Shown here: in pieces, positions 42,462 to 50,433 of the stretch
Position numbering within the stretch: position 1 is the stretch's first letter
Layout: each line of letters begins with the position of its first letter
Source of the DNA: Eubacterium sp.
GTDB taxonomy: Bacteria; Bacillota; Clostridia; Lachnospirales; Lachnospiraceae
Direction of reading: 5' to 3'
Length of the DNA stretch: 62,445 nt
NCBI GenBank assembly: GCA_017541035.1
Contig: JAFXZW010000097.1
Span: 1-62,445, forward strand
Program-made: the position numbers and the translations under genes
Notes under the pieces: generated by a model
What the model was told of the DNA's origin: nothing
Databases searched by the model: none
Seen by the model: the letters and a program-made list of their open reading frames with translations, nothing else

Positions 42462-43571
42462 CTATCTGATAAGAATATAAAGCAAATACAGCACCACCAG
42501 GAAGATCAGGCTTATGATCGAGAATTTCAGGATATATCCCTCTCCCTTTCTTTTCGTTTTCGCGTAGAATTTATAGGTGATCAGACTGGCCATACTTGCG
42601 ATCAGGGTGCCGAGTCCACCCAGATTGACGCCGATCACCAGAAGGCTTCCCTGCTTTGTAAAGGCCGAAAGCAGCATAGCCGCCGGAACATTACTGATAA
42701 TCTGGGAAGACAGTATGGCGGTCAGCGCCACATTCTGATCAACGATTTCCGTAAGTGTATTCCGGATGGCATCGATGCGTCCGATATTTCCAATCAGGAT
42801 GAAGAAGAAGACAAATGTGAGCAGCAGGGAAAAGTCCACCTTCAGGATTGCCCGCCAGTCCAGGATCAGCACCAGAGCAGTGACAATTCCCAGCATGATC
42901 AGGTAATGCAGCGTGCCGGCCACCGTTGCCAGACAGACGAAGAAAAGCGCCATATAGACCAGCAAACGGGGAATGTTCGGCATGGGAGCCTTTTCCACAT
43001 TGGCGTTATCCGCCGTGTGATCCGTCCGGTTCAGGAGCAGCACCCCAAAGACCAGAAGCACAAGAGATGCCAGAGTGTAGGGGAACATCAGCCTTAAAAA
43101 TCCGGTCAGTGTAAATCCGTATTCCGTGAAAAGGTAGAGGTTCTGCGGATTCCCGATCGGCGTCAGCATACTTCCGAGGTTTGCCCCGATCGTCATCAGG
43201 ATCAGCGTATAGATCGTGCGGCGACGGTCTCCAAAGGCTTCCAGCAGCATGAGTGCAAAGGGAACCAGAGTAACCAGTGCTACATCATTTGTGAGAAGCA
43301 TGCTGAGGAAGAAGGACAGCAGAACAAGAAAAAGGGAGATATACCTCTCCGAGCGTATCCTTCCCAGAAGCTTTCCCGTGAGCCAGGAAAATGTTCCGAT
43401 CCGCACCAGCGCACTGACCACAAGCATCAGGGAAAAAAGGATTGCCAGCACGCGAAAATTAATATAATCCAGATATTTCCCGTCCGGATGTACGAAGAAA
43501 CAGGATATCAGTGCCAGCAGGCCGGATACAACAAGGATGGTATCGGTTTTTATGAATTTAATGACTTTCAC
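42462..43571 (-). CDS. SLC13/ArsB-superfamily anion or citrate transporter
   Basis: Integral membrane protein of 369 residues with about 10 hydrophobic helices. The motif TNDVALVTLVPFALMLLEAFG near 93-113 and TIGANLGSMLTPIGNPQNLYL near 132-152 (parts) mark the ion-transporter superfamily of citrate, arsenite and NhaD-like carriers. SNVPAAMLLSAFTKQG near the second half is the matching repeat. The protein is somewhat short for the family. The start at 43571 is GTG. The substrate is unknown. Confidence 0.85.
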   Translation of the reverse strand: MKVIKFIKTDTILVVSGLLALISCFFVHPDGKYLDYINFRVLAILFSLMLVVSALVRIGTFSWLTGKLLGRIRSERYISLFLVLLSFFLSMLLTNDVALVTLVPFALMLLEAFGDRRRTIYTLILMTIGANLGSMLTPIGNPQNLYLFTEYGFTLTGFLRLMFPYTLASLVLLVFGVLLLNRTDHTADNANVEKAPMPNIPRLLVYMALFFVCLATVAGTLHYLIMLGIVTALVLILDWRAILKVDFSLLLTFVFFFILIGNIGRIDAIRNTLTEIVDQNVALTAILSSQIISNVPAAMLLSAFTKQGSLLVIGVNLGGLGTLIASMASLITYKFYAKTKRKGEGYILKFSIISLIFLVVLYLLYILIR

Positions 43572-43666
43572 GTTCCATGTGCCTCTTTCGGTTTTCTTGA
43601 GATCAGAATTGACATAGGAAGTGGTTGAAGTGTGAATAACAACCTATTCTCCTGAAGAAGTGCATC

Positions 43667-44674
43667 CTACTTTGCTTCTTTACGTCCCGCCTCAATAATG
43701 GCTTTAAAAAAAGTAAGGGATGTATCATAATCTGTGTAATTCCCGGCGTCTTCACTCTTACTAATCACTTTTGCCACAGCCACTTCCGGATGAAACTGTA
43801 ATCCAAGACAAAATGAAAGATTCTGATTCTCTACAGCCTCTATCATCTCCACGCCATCCGTATCATATGTCCCCACCACACTGAGCGGAGTTCCTTTTAC
43901 GCTGAGCACAGCCTGATGATGCCAGGAAGGCACATTCTCAATTCGCGTTTTTTCAACCACTTTGTAAAACAGAGAGTCTTCTGATCCCGTAACGGAATGA
44001 GCTGCAAAACTCTTTCTTTCCGGATCTCTGTGTGCATAATGATACTCCACACCGATTTGAGAAAAGTATTTTGGAATATCCTGAACCATCTCTCCTCCTG
44101 ACACTACAGAAAGCATCTGCATTCCTCTGCAAATAGCCAGCAATGGAATATCATTATCCAGGCAGTAGGAAATCAGAATATAGTCTGAAACATCCCTTTC
44201 CGGACTAAAATCACTGTCCTCTTCGATTCCATGCCATCCCTGTGCCTCCTTATAAAGAGTCGGACTGATATCCCATCCTCCCGGGACTACGACACAATCA
44301 ACATCTCCAAGAACCTCTTCCACGTTGGAATGATGCCAGGTATTTTGCTTCACCAACCTGGCGGCTTCCTCGGAAAGAAATCCGTGTTCATCCGCAGCAT
44401 TTACCAATTTCCCGTCTTCTGTATAATCCAAATCCGCCGATTTGATCATATCCAGTATTTTTACCGTCCCGCCGGCCTCCTCCAAGGCTGTAATGGTGCT
44501 GGTGTAACTGACGGAATCCTGCACATTGCTCCACGCAAGAGAAACAACCTGTTTTCCTGTAGCATCCCTTGTTTCTCTTTCCTGCTTTGTTGGGGAGCAC
44601 CCGGCAAATGACAATATCATCATCACGATTGCCAGCAGTAATCTGAAATATATCAATGCCCCTTTACTCTTCAT
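43667..44674 (-). CDS. Lipoprotein with class I glutamine amidotransferase-like (peptidase C26) domain
   Basis: 335 residues. A signal peptide ends in a lipobox (LSFAGC), so the protein is probably anchored on the outer face of the membrane. The C26 fold is clear: VVPGGWDISPTLY, LLAICRGMQMLSV with the nucleophile cysteine, and LGLQFHPEVA with the catalytic histidine and glutamate. Family members hydrolyse gamma-glutamyl bonds such as gamma-glutamyl-GABA, but those are cytoplasmic; an exported form is less usual. GGAG lies upstream of the ATG. Confidence 0.85.
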   Translation of the reverse strand: MKSKGALIYFRLLLAIVMMILSFAGCSPTKQERETRDATGKQVVSLAWSNVQDSVSYTSTITALEEAGGTVKILDMIKSADLDYTEDGKLVNAADEHGFLSEEAARLVKQNTWHHSNVEEVLGDVDCVVVPGGWDISPTLYKEAQGWHGIEEDSDFSPERDVSDYILISYCLDNDIPLLAICRGMQMLSVVSGGEMVQDIPKYFSQIGVEYHYAHRDPERKSFAAHSVTGSEDSLFYKVVEKTRIENVPSWHHQAVLSVKGTPLSVVGTYDTDGVEMIEAVENQNLSFCLGLQFHPEVAVAKVISKSEDAGNYTDYDTSLTFFKAIIEAGRKEAK

Positions 44675-44730
44675 TTTTTCTTCTCCATACTATCGCAGGG
44701 CCCATTCTTGCAGCCTTATCACGCAAATCG

Positions 44731-44763
44731 AAAAACCTCTTCGGGCAAAGCACCCGAAGAGGT
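44731..44763 (-). terminator. Intrinsic terminator of the DUF3048 gene
   Basis: Perfect 11-bp stem ACCTCTTCGGG / CCCGAAGAGGT (44735-44745 and 44753-44763) followed by TTTTT on the minus strand, 13 bases beyond the stop. Confidence 0.85.
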
Positions 44764-44776
44764 CTCATAGTCGCAT

Positions 44777-45949
44777 TTACTGCTCCTCACCGTTAAAGAG
44801 CACTCCCTTATACCCATCGCCGTAGGTCTTTGGGCTGACAACGATCCATGTCTTGCCGGGATTCATTTTGATCTCTTCCCCGGAAGCATCATACCATCTG
44901 GTAGAATAATTATTATATCTCCAGGTTACATTAATGCGCTTTCCGCCTGTACAGTAAACGCCTTCGCCCGAGCCTGTCCAGTCGATATCCTGGCTTCCGG
45001 CTTCTTCATAGCCAGCCAGCGCCCTGTGGGGTACATACTGGATCAGGATGTTCGTCACCTTCAGCTGCTCGCCGGTCTGTCCGTCCACATGCTTTCCTTC
45101 GAACTGGTAACGGTAGTATACCTGCTCTGCCTCATTATACTCGAACCACGGAAGGTTCTTACGGAAGTAAGGAACGGAAACCTTCGTTGCGGTATCACCG
45201 TCCGCAAGGTCCGTGAACTCACTGGCAAACTTATGGTTACACTCATAGTAGGAACGGTGCGTCTTGCTGTAGCCCTTGGCCTCCATCTGCTTCAGCACCT
45301 GATCCGGATAGGTAAAGGCATTATACGGCGCCACTCTCGAATTATCGCGGTTGAGACCGGGATCCTTGATCAGATCCACAAATTCCAGATACGGGTAATG
45401 CTGCCAGTACAGATCATAATGGTTTGCATAATCAGAAGCCCCGCAGAAGAGATGGATCGTATCATACTCCACCGTCTTCCGGTTGAAATAATGCCGTGTG
45501 GAACGCAGCGCCTCGAACTTCTCTACCTTGTCATATTCGGTAAAGATCGGCATCAGACGCGTTGTCCGGGCTTCCGTTACCATTTCATAGATAATGTCCG
45601 CAAAGGACAGTCCGTAGGACGGAAGTGCCTGGGGAACATTACAGTACTGTGCGGAGATCGGTCGCAGATTCTCGTATTTTTCATCGATCCAGAGTCCTGT
45701 CAGAGGATTCAGGATCATTCCGTCCTTCTTCAGGGTAATCCCCGTCGGATCATGGATCAGGGAGGACTCTGCCACACTGAGTCCCGCCGAAGCCGATGTT
45801 GTGGGTTGTGTTGTTCCCGCCTGTGTTGTTGCCTCTCCTGTCGTTGTTGCTTCTTCGTTACTGCCGCAGCCGGTGATCATCATGGTAAGTCCGAGAATAA
45901 CTGCAGCCGCTTTATATTTTAATCTATGTTTGATCTTTCGATTATTCAT
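44777..45949 (-). CDS. DUF3048 (YerB-like) lipoprotein
   Basis: 390 residues. A signal peptide ends in the lipobox MITGC, followed by a T/A/E-rich linker (about 28-55). The main domain has NPLTGLWIDEKYENLRPISA near 80-99, ADIIYEMVTEARTTRLMPIFTEY near 121-143 and ALRSTRHYFNRKTVEYDTIHLFCGAS (parts), all typical of DUF3048, found widely in Firmicutes. Function unknown. AGAGGA lies ten bases before the ATG. It has its own terminator. Confidence 0.88.
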   Translation of the reverse strand: MNNRKIKHRLKYKAAAVILGLTMMITGCGSNEEATTTGEATTQAGTTQPTTSASAGLSVAESSLIHDPTGITLKKDGMILNPLTGLWIDEKYENLRPISAQYCNVPQALPSYGLSFADIIYEMVTEARTTRLMPIFTEYDKVEKFEALRSTRHYFNRKTVEYDTIHLFCGASDYANHYDLYWQHYPYLEFVDLIKDPGLNRDNSRVAPYNAFTYPDQVLKQMEAKGYSKTHRSYYECNHKFASEFTDLADGDTATKVSVPYFRKNLPWFEYNEAEQVYYRYQFEGKHVDGQTGEQLKVTNILIQYVPHRALAGYEEAGSQDIDWTGSGEGVYCTGGKRINVTWRYNNYSTRWYDASGEEIKMNPGKTWIVVSPKTYGDGYKGVLFNGEEQ

Positions 45950-46035
45950 TTCTGATATATCCTCTATTCTGATAAAAATTACACCCTAAATAATACCCCC
46001 AATACGCCATTTTAGCAAGTAAAAATAAAGCAACA

Positions 46036-46052
46036 CCCGGAAATGTACCGGG
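46036..46052 (-). terminator. Weak terminator after the HAD gene
   Basis: Short stem CCCGG / CCGGG followed on the minus strand by TGTTGCTTTATTTTT. It lies 26 bases beyond the HAD gene stop. Confidence 0.5.
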
Positions 46053-46077
46053 CCCCGCCAGAAAAACCATCTTTACT

Positions 46078-46566
46078 TCAGTCAGCCCGGACATGCTCCA
46101 TAAAAATCATGGGGTGGGCCGTGCAGAATGGCGTCTGCGCCATGTACATACCCAATGTATCATCATTATCATCCATCAGAACCACCGATTCCGGAGCGAT
46201 TCCGGGGAACAATTCCTTCACCTTATTCATGACGATCTGCGGCTTCTCCCGGGCCTCCAGCGTATAAAAGCAATGAGAGACCGGAATGCCATAGAGCCTT
46301 TCCACCATTTCCGACTTCCATGCTTCATGGCCGTGGGGTTCTCTTGATATACAGAAAAGCCTTGCCGCATCATGTCCCTGAATGTACTCGTAGAGAGGCA
46401 TCAGTCTTTTGCAATCAGCGTAAATATTGATATCCCGAAACTCCGGTGTCCCGTCCAGTTCATGATGGGCGTGATGTTTCCCATAGTTATAGCTGGTCAG
46501 GGTTCCGTCGATATCAAAGAAAACCACCGTATCCGGTTTATGCAAGATTTCCCAAATATCACTCAT
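46078..46566 (-). CDS. HAD-superfamily hydrolase
   Basis: Protein of 162 residues. Motif I FFDIDGTLTS lies at about 15-24 with the nucleophile and general-acid aspartates. ARLFCISREPHGHEAW near 75 may hold motif II (S), and VVLMDDNDDTLG near 132-143 carries the motif IV acidic residues. GKHHAHHELDG is an unusual histidine cluster after motif I. The ATG at 46566 follows GGAGAG; a longer frame upstream is unsupported. The substrate is unknown. It lies downstream of the response-regulator gene, with a 40-base gap. Confidence 0.8.
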   Translation of the reverse strand: MSDIWEILHKPDTVVFFDIDGTLTSYNYGKHHAHHELDGTPEFRDINIYADCKRLMPLYEYIQGHDAARLFCISREPHGHEAWKSEMVERLYGIPVSHCFYTLEAREKPQIVMNKVKELFPGIAPESVVLMDDNDDTLGMYMAQTPFCTAHPMIFMEHVRAD

Positions 46567-46606
46567 TTTTTCTCTCTCCGGCTTCTTGACAGGTCTTATC
46601 CGGCAG

Positions 46607-47419
46607 CTATTCCTCCTCTTCCAGCATGTAGCTGATCTCATCCAGCTCCGCGTGAACAAGCTCGGCCCAGCTGTACTGATTCATATAATCACCCAGATAG
46701 GGATATCTGGATTCATTCTTTTTCGAAAGCCATTCAAAAAGATCACATTCAATCTTATCCATGACGATCGCCATACTGCCGCGCTGTTTGATAATGATAT
46801 CATTCAGCTTCAGGTCCGCCAGCGTATTCTGCAGATCCTGCCGCAGATTGCTCAGATAAGAGGATTTCACCTTCGGGTCTCCATCATCCTCCCAGAGAGA
46901 TGCGATGATCTCACCATTCGTCGTCTGCACGCCCTTATTATTGATCAGAAGCGCCACGATTTCTTTGGTCTTTGAATACTTAAAGGCAACCGGGATCCCT
47001 TCGACAAAAAGCTCAAAATTTCCGAAGGTCTGCGCAAATACCCTTTTCCCGTGCTCTTTTCCCGCAGGATTTCTGAGTTCCTTAATCTCCTGCGCCATAT
47101 CTTCCTTTGCAGGAGGCATGAGCACACACCCGCTGGCCCGAAGCGCCATGGCCTCAAAGGCATCTGCGCGGTTCTTTGTCATCAGAATGAGGTTAATGCT
47201 CGGATAAATATCCTTCAGATACCTTCCCAAAAGCAGCCCGTCTATCTCCGGAAGATTCGCATCCAGAACCGCCACATCTACCCTCTCTTTTCTTGCCTTC
47301 GCCAGTGCACTTGGGCTGTCCGAATATGGGAGCAGCTTCTCATCGGGTAAAATGGCCCCCAACATTTCCTCAAGCTGCTTCAATATCGTTTTATTCTTTT
47401 CCACCAGCAGAATCGTCAT
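46607..47419 (-). CDS. Response-regulator-like protein with winged-helix output, degenerate receiver
   Basis: 270 residues. The receiver-like domain (about 1-115) keeps the phospho-acceptor position D53 (VAVLDANLPEIDG) and T81, but the acidic pair near the N-terminus is E7-K8, and the conserved lysine is replaced near M101 (VLMPPAKE). The second part (about 125-225) resembles the winged-helix domain of SARP/OmpR-type regulators (KTKEIVALLINNKGVQTTNGEIIASLWED), followed by an acidic helical tail. It overlaps the upstream gene by ATGA. No histidine kinase is nearby. It probably acts without classical phosphorylation; this is inference. Confidence 0.8.
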   Translation of the reverse strand: MTILLVEKNKTILKQLEEMLGAILPDEKLLPYSDSPSALAKARKERVDVAVLDANLPEIDGLLLGRYLKDIYPSINLILMTKNRADAFEAMALRASGCVLMPPAKEDMAQEIKELRNPAGKEHGKRVFAQTFGNFELFVEGIPVAFKYSKTKEIVALLINNKGVQTTNGEIIASLWEDDGDPKVKSSYLSNLRQDLQNTLADLKLNDIIIKQRGSMAIVMDKIECDLFEWLSKKNESRYPYLGDYMNQYSWAELVHAELDEISYMLEEEE

Positions 47420-47943
47420 TTTCCTTTCCTCCCCAGAACCCCCAGATCAACCGCAAGAAGCTTTTGATTCTGACGTTCCTCCTCCGATAAAAGAAGCGGA
47501 TTCTTCTCTCCGACCAGCAGCATATCTCCCTGTTCCGCCACCGACGTATGGAGTGGTCCAGCCTTCAGATCAGAAATGACCAGTGCAGCGAAGCGGTCAT
47601 AATTGTCATCATCGATCAGCGGGAAATGATACTTCATCCGGTACCAGTGCTCAGGATCGAAGCCAGCCGTCCCAATATACAGACGGTCCGCCGTTTCCTC
47701 TACCTCATCCGGTCCCGCCAGACTGCCGGCCTCCAGATTCATGTCATCGCAGAACAGCATGGCATAAACACGAAGGATCTGCTCGCGGACGGTTTGCTTC
47801 CGTCCCCTCACCTCGATCTCCATATCCATGATCCTGTAATATTCCTCTCTTGCCTCTTTGCTGGTATCAAATGCACTGATTGCCTCATAAAGTTTGTGCC
47901 CGATCGTCATCTGACCTTCATCTTTTTCCATATTTTTCTCCAT
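47416..47943 (-). CDS. Unknown soluble protein coupled to the response regulator
   Basis: 175 residues with no recognised domain. It is acidic and helical in the first half (YEAISAFDTSKEAREEYYRI); the middle has LRVYAMLFCDDMNLEAGSL, and the C-terminus LLLSEEERQNQKLLAVDLGVL. ATG 47943 is chosen for AGGAG at 5 bases; an upstream in-frame start lacks a site. Its stop overlaps the response-regulator start by ATGA, so the two are translated together. It may control or sense for that regulator. Confidence 0.65.
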   Translation of the reverse strand: MEKNMEKDEGQMTIGHKLYEAISAFDTSKEAREEYYRIMDMEIEVRGRKQTVREQILRVYAMLFCDDMNLEAGSLAGPDEVEETADRLYIGTAGFDPEHWYRMKYHFPLIDDDNYDRFAALVISDLKAGPLHTSVAEQGDMLLVGEKNPLLLSEEERQNQKLLAVDLGVLGRKGK

Positions 47944-48010
47944 ATGTACTCCTGCAGCTTTCATCCTGAAGCCTTTTTTATTTTAACAGATTTTTCCCGA
48001 AGATAAAAGA

Positions 48011-48039
48011 GCGACGTCTCTCATTTTGAGAAACGCCGC
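48011..48039 (-). terminator. Terminator of the VOC gene
   Basis: Imperfect stem GCGACGTCTCTC (48011-48022) / GAGAAACGCCGC (48028-48039), followed on the minus strand by TCTTTTATC. Confidence 0.55.
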
Positions 48040-48057
48040 CCAAAAAGATCAATCAGT

Positions 48058-48438
48058 TTAGCGATCTTCTTTTCTGATATGTTCCGCAATACTGATGGAA
48101 AAACCGGACGGCGAAACCATCATTGTGGAGATGGAAGATCCGGTATTGGTGATCTTCTCTCCCTGGGCATTCGTGAAGCCCTTTGCCTTCAGCATCTCGT
48201 AAGCTTCGTTGAAATCTCTGACATTCATACGGATGCTGGTCATATCCTGCGGGAGCTTATCCACCTGTGTGATATCCACATGGAATCCATTTGCATCCTT
48301 CATTCTGACACTGGTAATGTCCTCGTCATTGATTCCCTCTTTTTTATGTCGTCTCTCGAAGCCAAGTTCCTCAAAAAGCTTGATGATAGATTCTGAGTCG
48401 TGAGTAATGATCAGCGGGTTAAAAGATGTAATCTGCAT
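48058..48438 (-). CDS. VOC (glyoxalase/bleomycin-resistance) family protein
   Basis: Small protein of 126 residues with the beta-alpha-beta-beta-beta pattern of VOC domains: FNPLIITHDSESIIKLFEELGFERRH at the N-terminus (parts), VDITQVDKLPQDMTSIRMNV in the middle, and SISTMMVSPSGFSISIAEHI (part) at the end. Metal ligands cannot be fixed by eye, so enzyme activity is unknown. The start at 48438 follows GGAGG at good spacing. It is a single gene with its own terminator. Confidence 0.8.
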   Translation of the reverse strand: MQITSFNPLIITHDSESIIKLFEELGFERRHKKEGINDEDITSVRMKDANGFHVDITQVDKLPQDMTSIRMNVRDFNEAYEMLKAKGFTNAQGEKITNTGSSISTMMVSPSGFSISIAEHIRKEDR

Positions 48439-48529
48439 GTTTTTTACCTCCAATAACAAAAACATATTTTTATTTAAACGCGGATCCTCCGCGAATAAAT
48501 CACTTTCTTCGGGTACAGCCCCATTTTTT

Positions 48530-50008
48530 TCAGAATGTAAGAGTATCTAGTTCATCAACCAGTCCGGAAAGCTTGTTCATGTAATGCTCCACCTTTTGAT
48601 GATCCTTTGCGGAAAGAGTCTTCACCTTCCGGATCTTCCGGATCAGGCGCATGTAGCAGAGGAACGAAGCCTTCTTTTTGACATCGTTGATTCTTTCCTC
48701 GTCTTCGGTTCCCAGATAGCGTATCAGGAAACAGTCAAAGAACTTCTGTGCCGTCTCGTAGGAAAAGCCCATAAAGTCCTCTACGACTGCCGGATCATCC
48801 TCTCCCAGAATCACATAGAAATACATGAGATCACTGAGCTCCGATATGGGATATCCTCTGGATATCCGGTCCATATCGATCAGGAGAGGCTCACCGTTCT
48901 GCAGGAACACATTTCCCGAATGGAAATCACCATGAACCAGATTGTCGCATTCCGGAATCGTCTCAACCAGATTCATACAGCGTTCTGCAAGTTCCTCATA
49001 TTCACCGGCAAAGCAGTCGTTCACCCGCGCCCGAAGAGTCTCCTTCATGTCCGGGAATTCATCCTCCGGTGTAACAGTCAGTCCATGGATCAGGAGAGCC
49101 AGATCCGCCATCAGATTAGCGTATTCCCCGACCCGGCCGATGTCCTTTGCGATGCAGGAGGAAACCGTTTCGGAATCCACCAGCTCAAACATGGCACCAT
49201 ACTGTTTTCCGACAGATACGATTCCGAAGGAAATCTCGGTCGGAATTCCCAGAATAAATGCCTTCCGGCACAGGGCGATCTCCCGCTCCACATCACTGTA
49301 GGTATTGTTACGGTTATAGACCTTGATCACTAGCTCATCATCGTAACGATAGACATCTCCCTTCGCTCCGCGTCCGAGCAGCTTGCAGCCCTCGACCGAC
49401 ACTTCCTTGTACTTCTTGAACTTGGCTTTCTCTGAGTCAAATGTTCCCGGCCAGATGGAATTGATATGCTTGATCAGCTCCTTGAACGCGCCTGTCCGGT
49501 TAAGCGACAGCTCTACGATCTCCGCGACACTCCGGTAATACCAGCAATGCTCAGCCGGGTCACTCTCATGCAGCATCGACCACAGCTTCTCGCCATTCTC
49601 ACCGTAGATCCGTGCCAGAGAACGGATGTTGGCCAGCTTATCCGCGAGCCACAGCATCTGTACGCCAACATCATCCGTGTTCTTAAGAACCTTCAGGGAT
49701 TCTTCCTTCCGGCGCTTCCAGGTGGCGCGCCTGTCCTCTCCCGGATAATCATTTTCGGACTCGGAGGCTACCAGAAAGGCAACCCTTTTTCCGAAGCGTT
49801 TTTCGATCTCCGGCATCGTTCCATCCGTATCCTCAACAACATCATGCAGCATACCAGCTGCAATCAGCTCCTGATCATCAGACATGGTGGAAAGGATCTG
49901 CGCCACCTCCATGGGATGCAAAATGTACGGAACATTCTTAAATTTACGAACCTTACCCTGATACATGATCGTCGCGTAAATGATCGCTTCTTCCAACATA
50001 CTCATCAT
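48530..50008 (-). CDS. HD (MESH1/SpoT-like) hydrolase fused to an APH/choline-kinase-like domain
   Basis: 492 residues with two domains. Residues 1-195 match the RelA/SpoT hydrolase fold: H31, HD at 55-56, ED at 59-60 and D123 in LADKLANIRS, as in MESH1-type (p)ppGpp hydrolases; no synthetase domain is seen. Residues 205-470 resemble a phosphotransferase: glycine loop LGRGAKGDVY (211-220), K229 in LVIKVY, catalytic HGD at 359-361 with N366 (LVHGDFHSGNVFL), and metal-binding D378 (LLIDMD). AGGA precedes the ATG. It is the last gene of the amylase-hydrolase-condensation-ACP operon, 127 bases after the ACP gene. The substrates of both domains are inferred only. Confidence 0.85.
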   Translation of the reverse strand: MMSMLEEAIIYATIMYQGKVRKFKNVPYILHPMEVAQILSTMSDDQELIAAGMLHDVVEDTDGTMPEIEKRFGKRVAFLVASESENDYPGEDRRATWKRRKEESLKVLKNTDDVGVQMLWLADKLANIRSLARIYGENGEKLWSMLHESDPAEHCWYYRSVAEIVELSLNRTGAFKELIKHINSIWPGTFDSEKAKFKKYKEVSVEGCKLLGRGAKGDVYRYDDELVIKVYNRNNTYSDVEREIALCRKAFILGIPTEISFGIVSVGKQYGAMFELVDSETVSSCIAKDIGRVGEYANLMADLALLIHGLTVTPEDEFPDMKETLRARVNDCFAGEYEELAERCMNLVETIPECDNLVHGDFHSGNVFLQNGEPLLIDMDRISRGYPISELSDLMYFYVILGEDDPAVVEDFMGFSYETAQKFFDCFLIRYLGTEDEERINDVKKKASFLCYMRLIRKIRKVKTLSAKDHQKVEHYMNKLSGLVDELDTLTF

Positions 50009-50135
50009 GATGTTATTCCTGCCCTTTCCTCTCGTTTTTCGATTCTCACATCCGCGACAACCACAAGCCGCATTTTATCATAAACACTGTCACACTACTG
50101 TCACACTCTTCCCGGTCATGAGAATGGCATCCGCC

Positions 50136-50369
50136 TTAGTTCTCTTTCTGCTTTTTCCTGATATACTTCATGATATCATCTACAGTGGTAATACCCGTAA
50201 GCTCTTCCTCCACGATGGTGATATCAAATACATCCTCGACCTCTCCCATCATGCTCATCAGGGCAAAGGACGTAAGTCCCAAATCCTCACCAAGCCGGGA
50301 ATCCTTCTTGATCTCGCTGGGATCAATGTCCACATATTTTACCAGTATCTCTTTTAATTTTGCCAACAT
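50136..50369 (-). CDS. Acyl or peptidyl carrier protein
   Basis: 77-residue carrier protein, all helical. The phosphopantetheine site is S34 in GEDLGLTSFALMSMM, where LTSF replaces the usual LDSL. Helix 3 reads VEDVFDITIVEEEL. The acidic surface and length match stand-alone carrier proteins of NRPS-like or fatty-acyl systems. GGAGG lies upstream. It sits between the condensation-domain gene (64 bases upstream) and the HD-kinase gene. No fatty-acid synthesis gene is adjacent, so a specialised role is likely. Confidence 0.88.
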   Translation of the reverse strand: MLAKLKEILVKYVDIDPSEIKKDSRLGEDLGLTSFALMSMMGEVEDVFDITIVEEELTGITTVDDIMKYIRKKQKEN

Positions 50370-50433
50370 ACTTTCTTCCTCCGAATATTCTTGAAACAGG
50401 GGCCCGGGCCTCAGTCAGGGATGTACTGCTATG

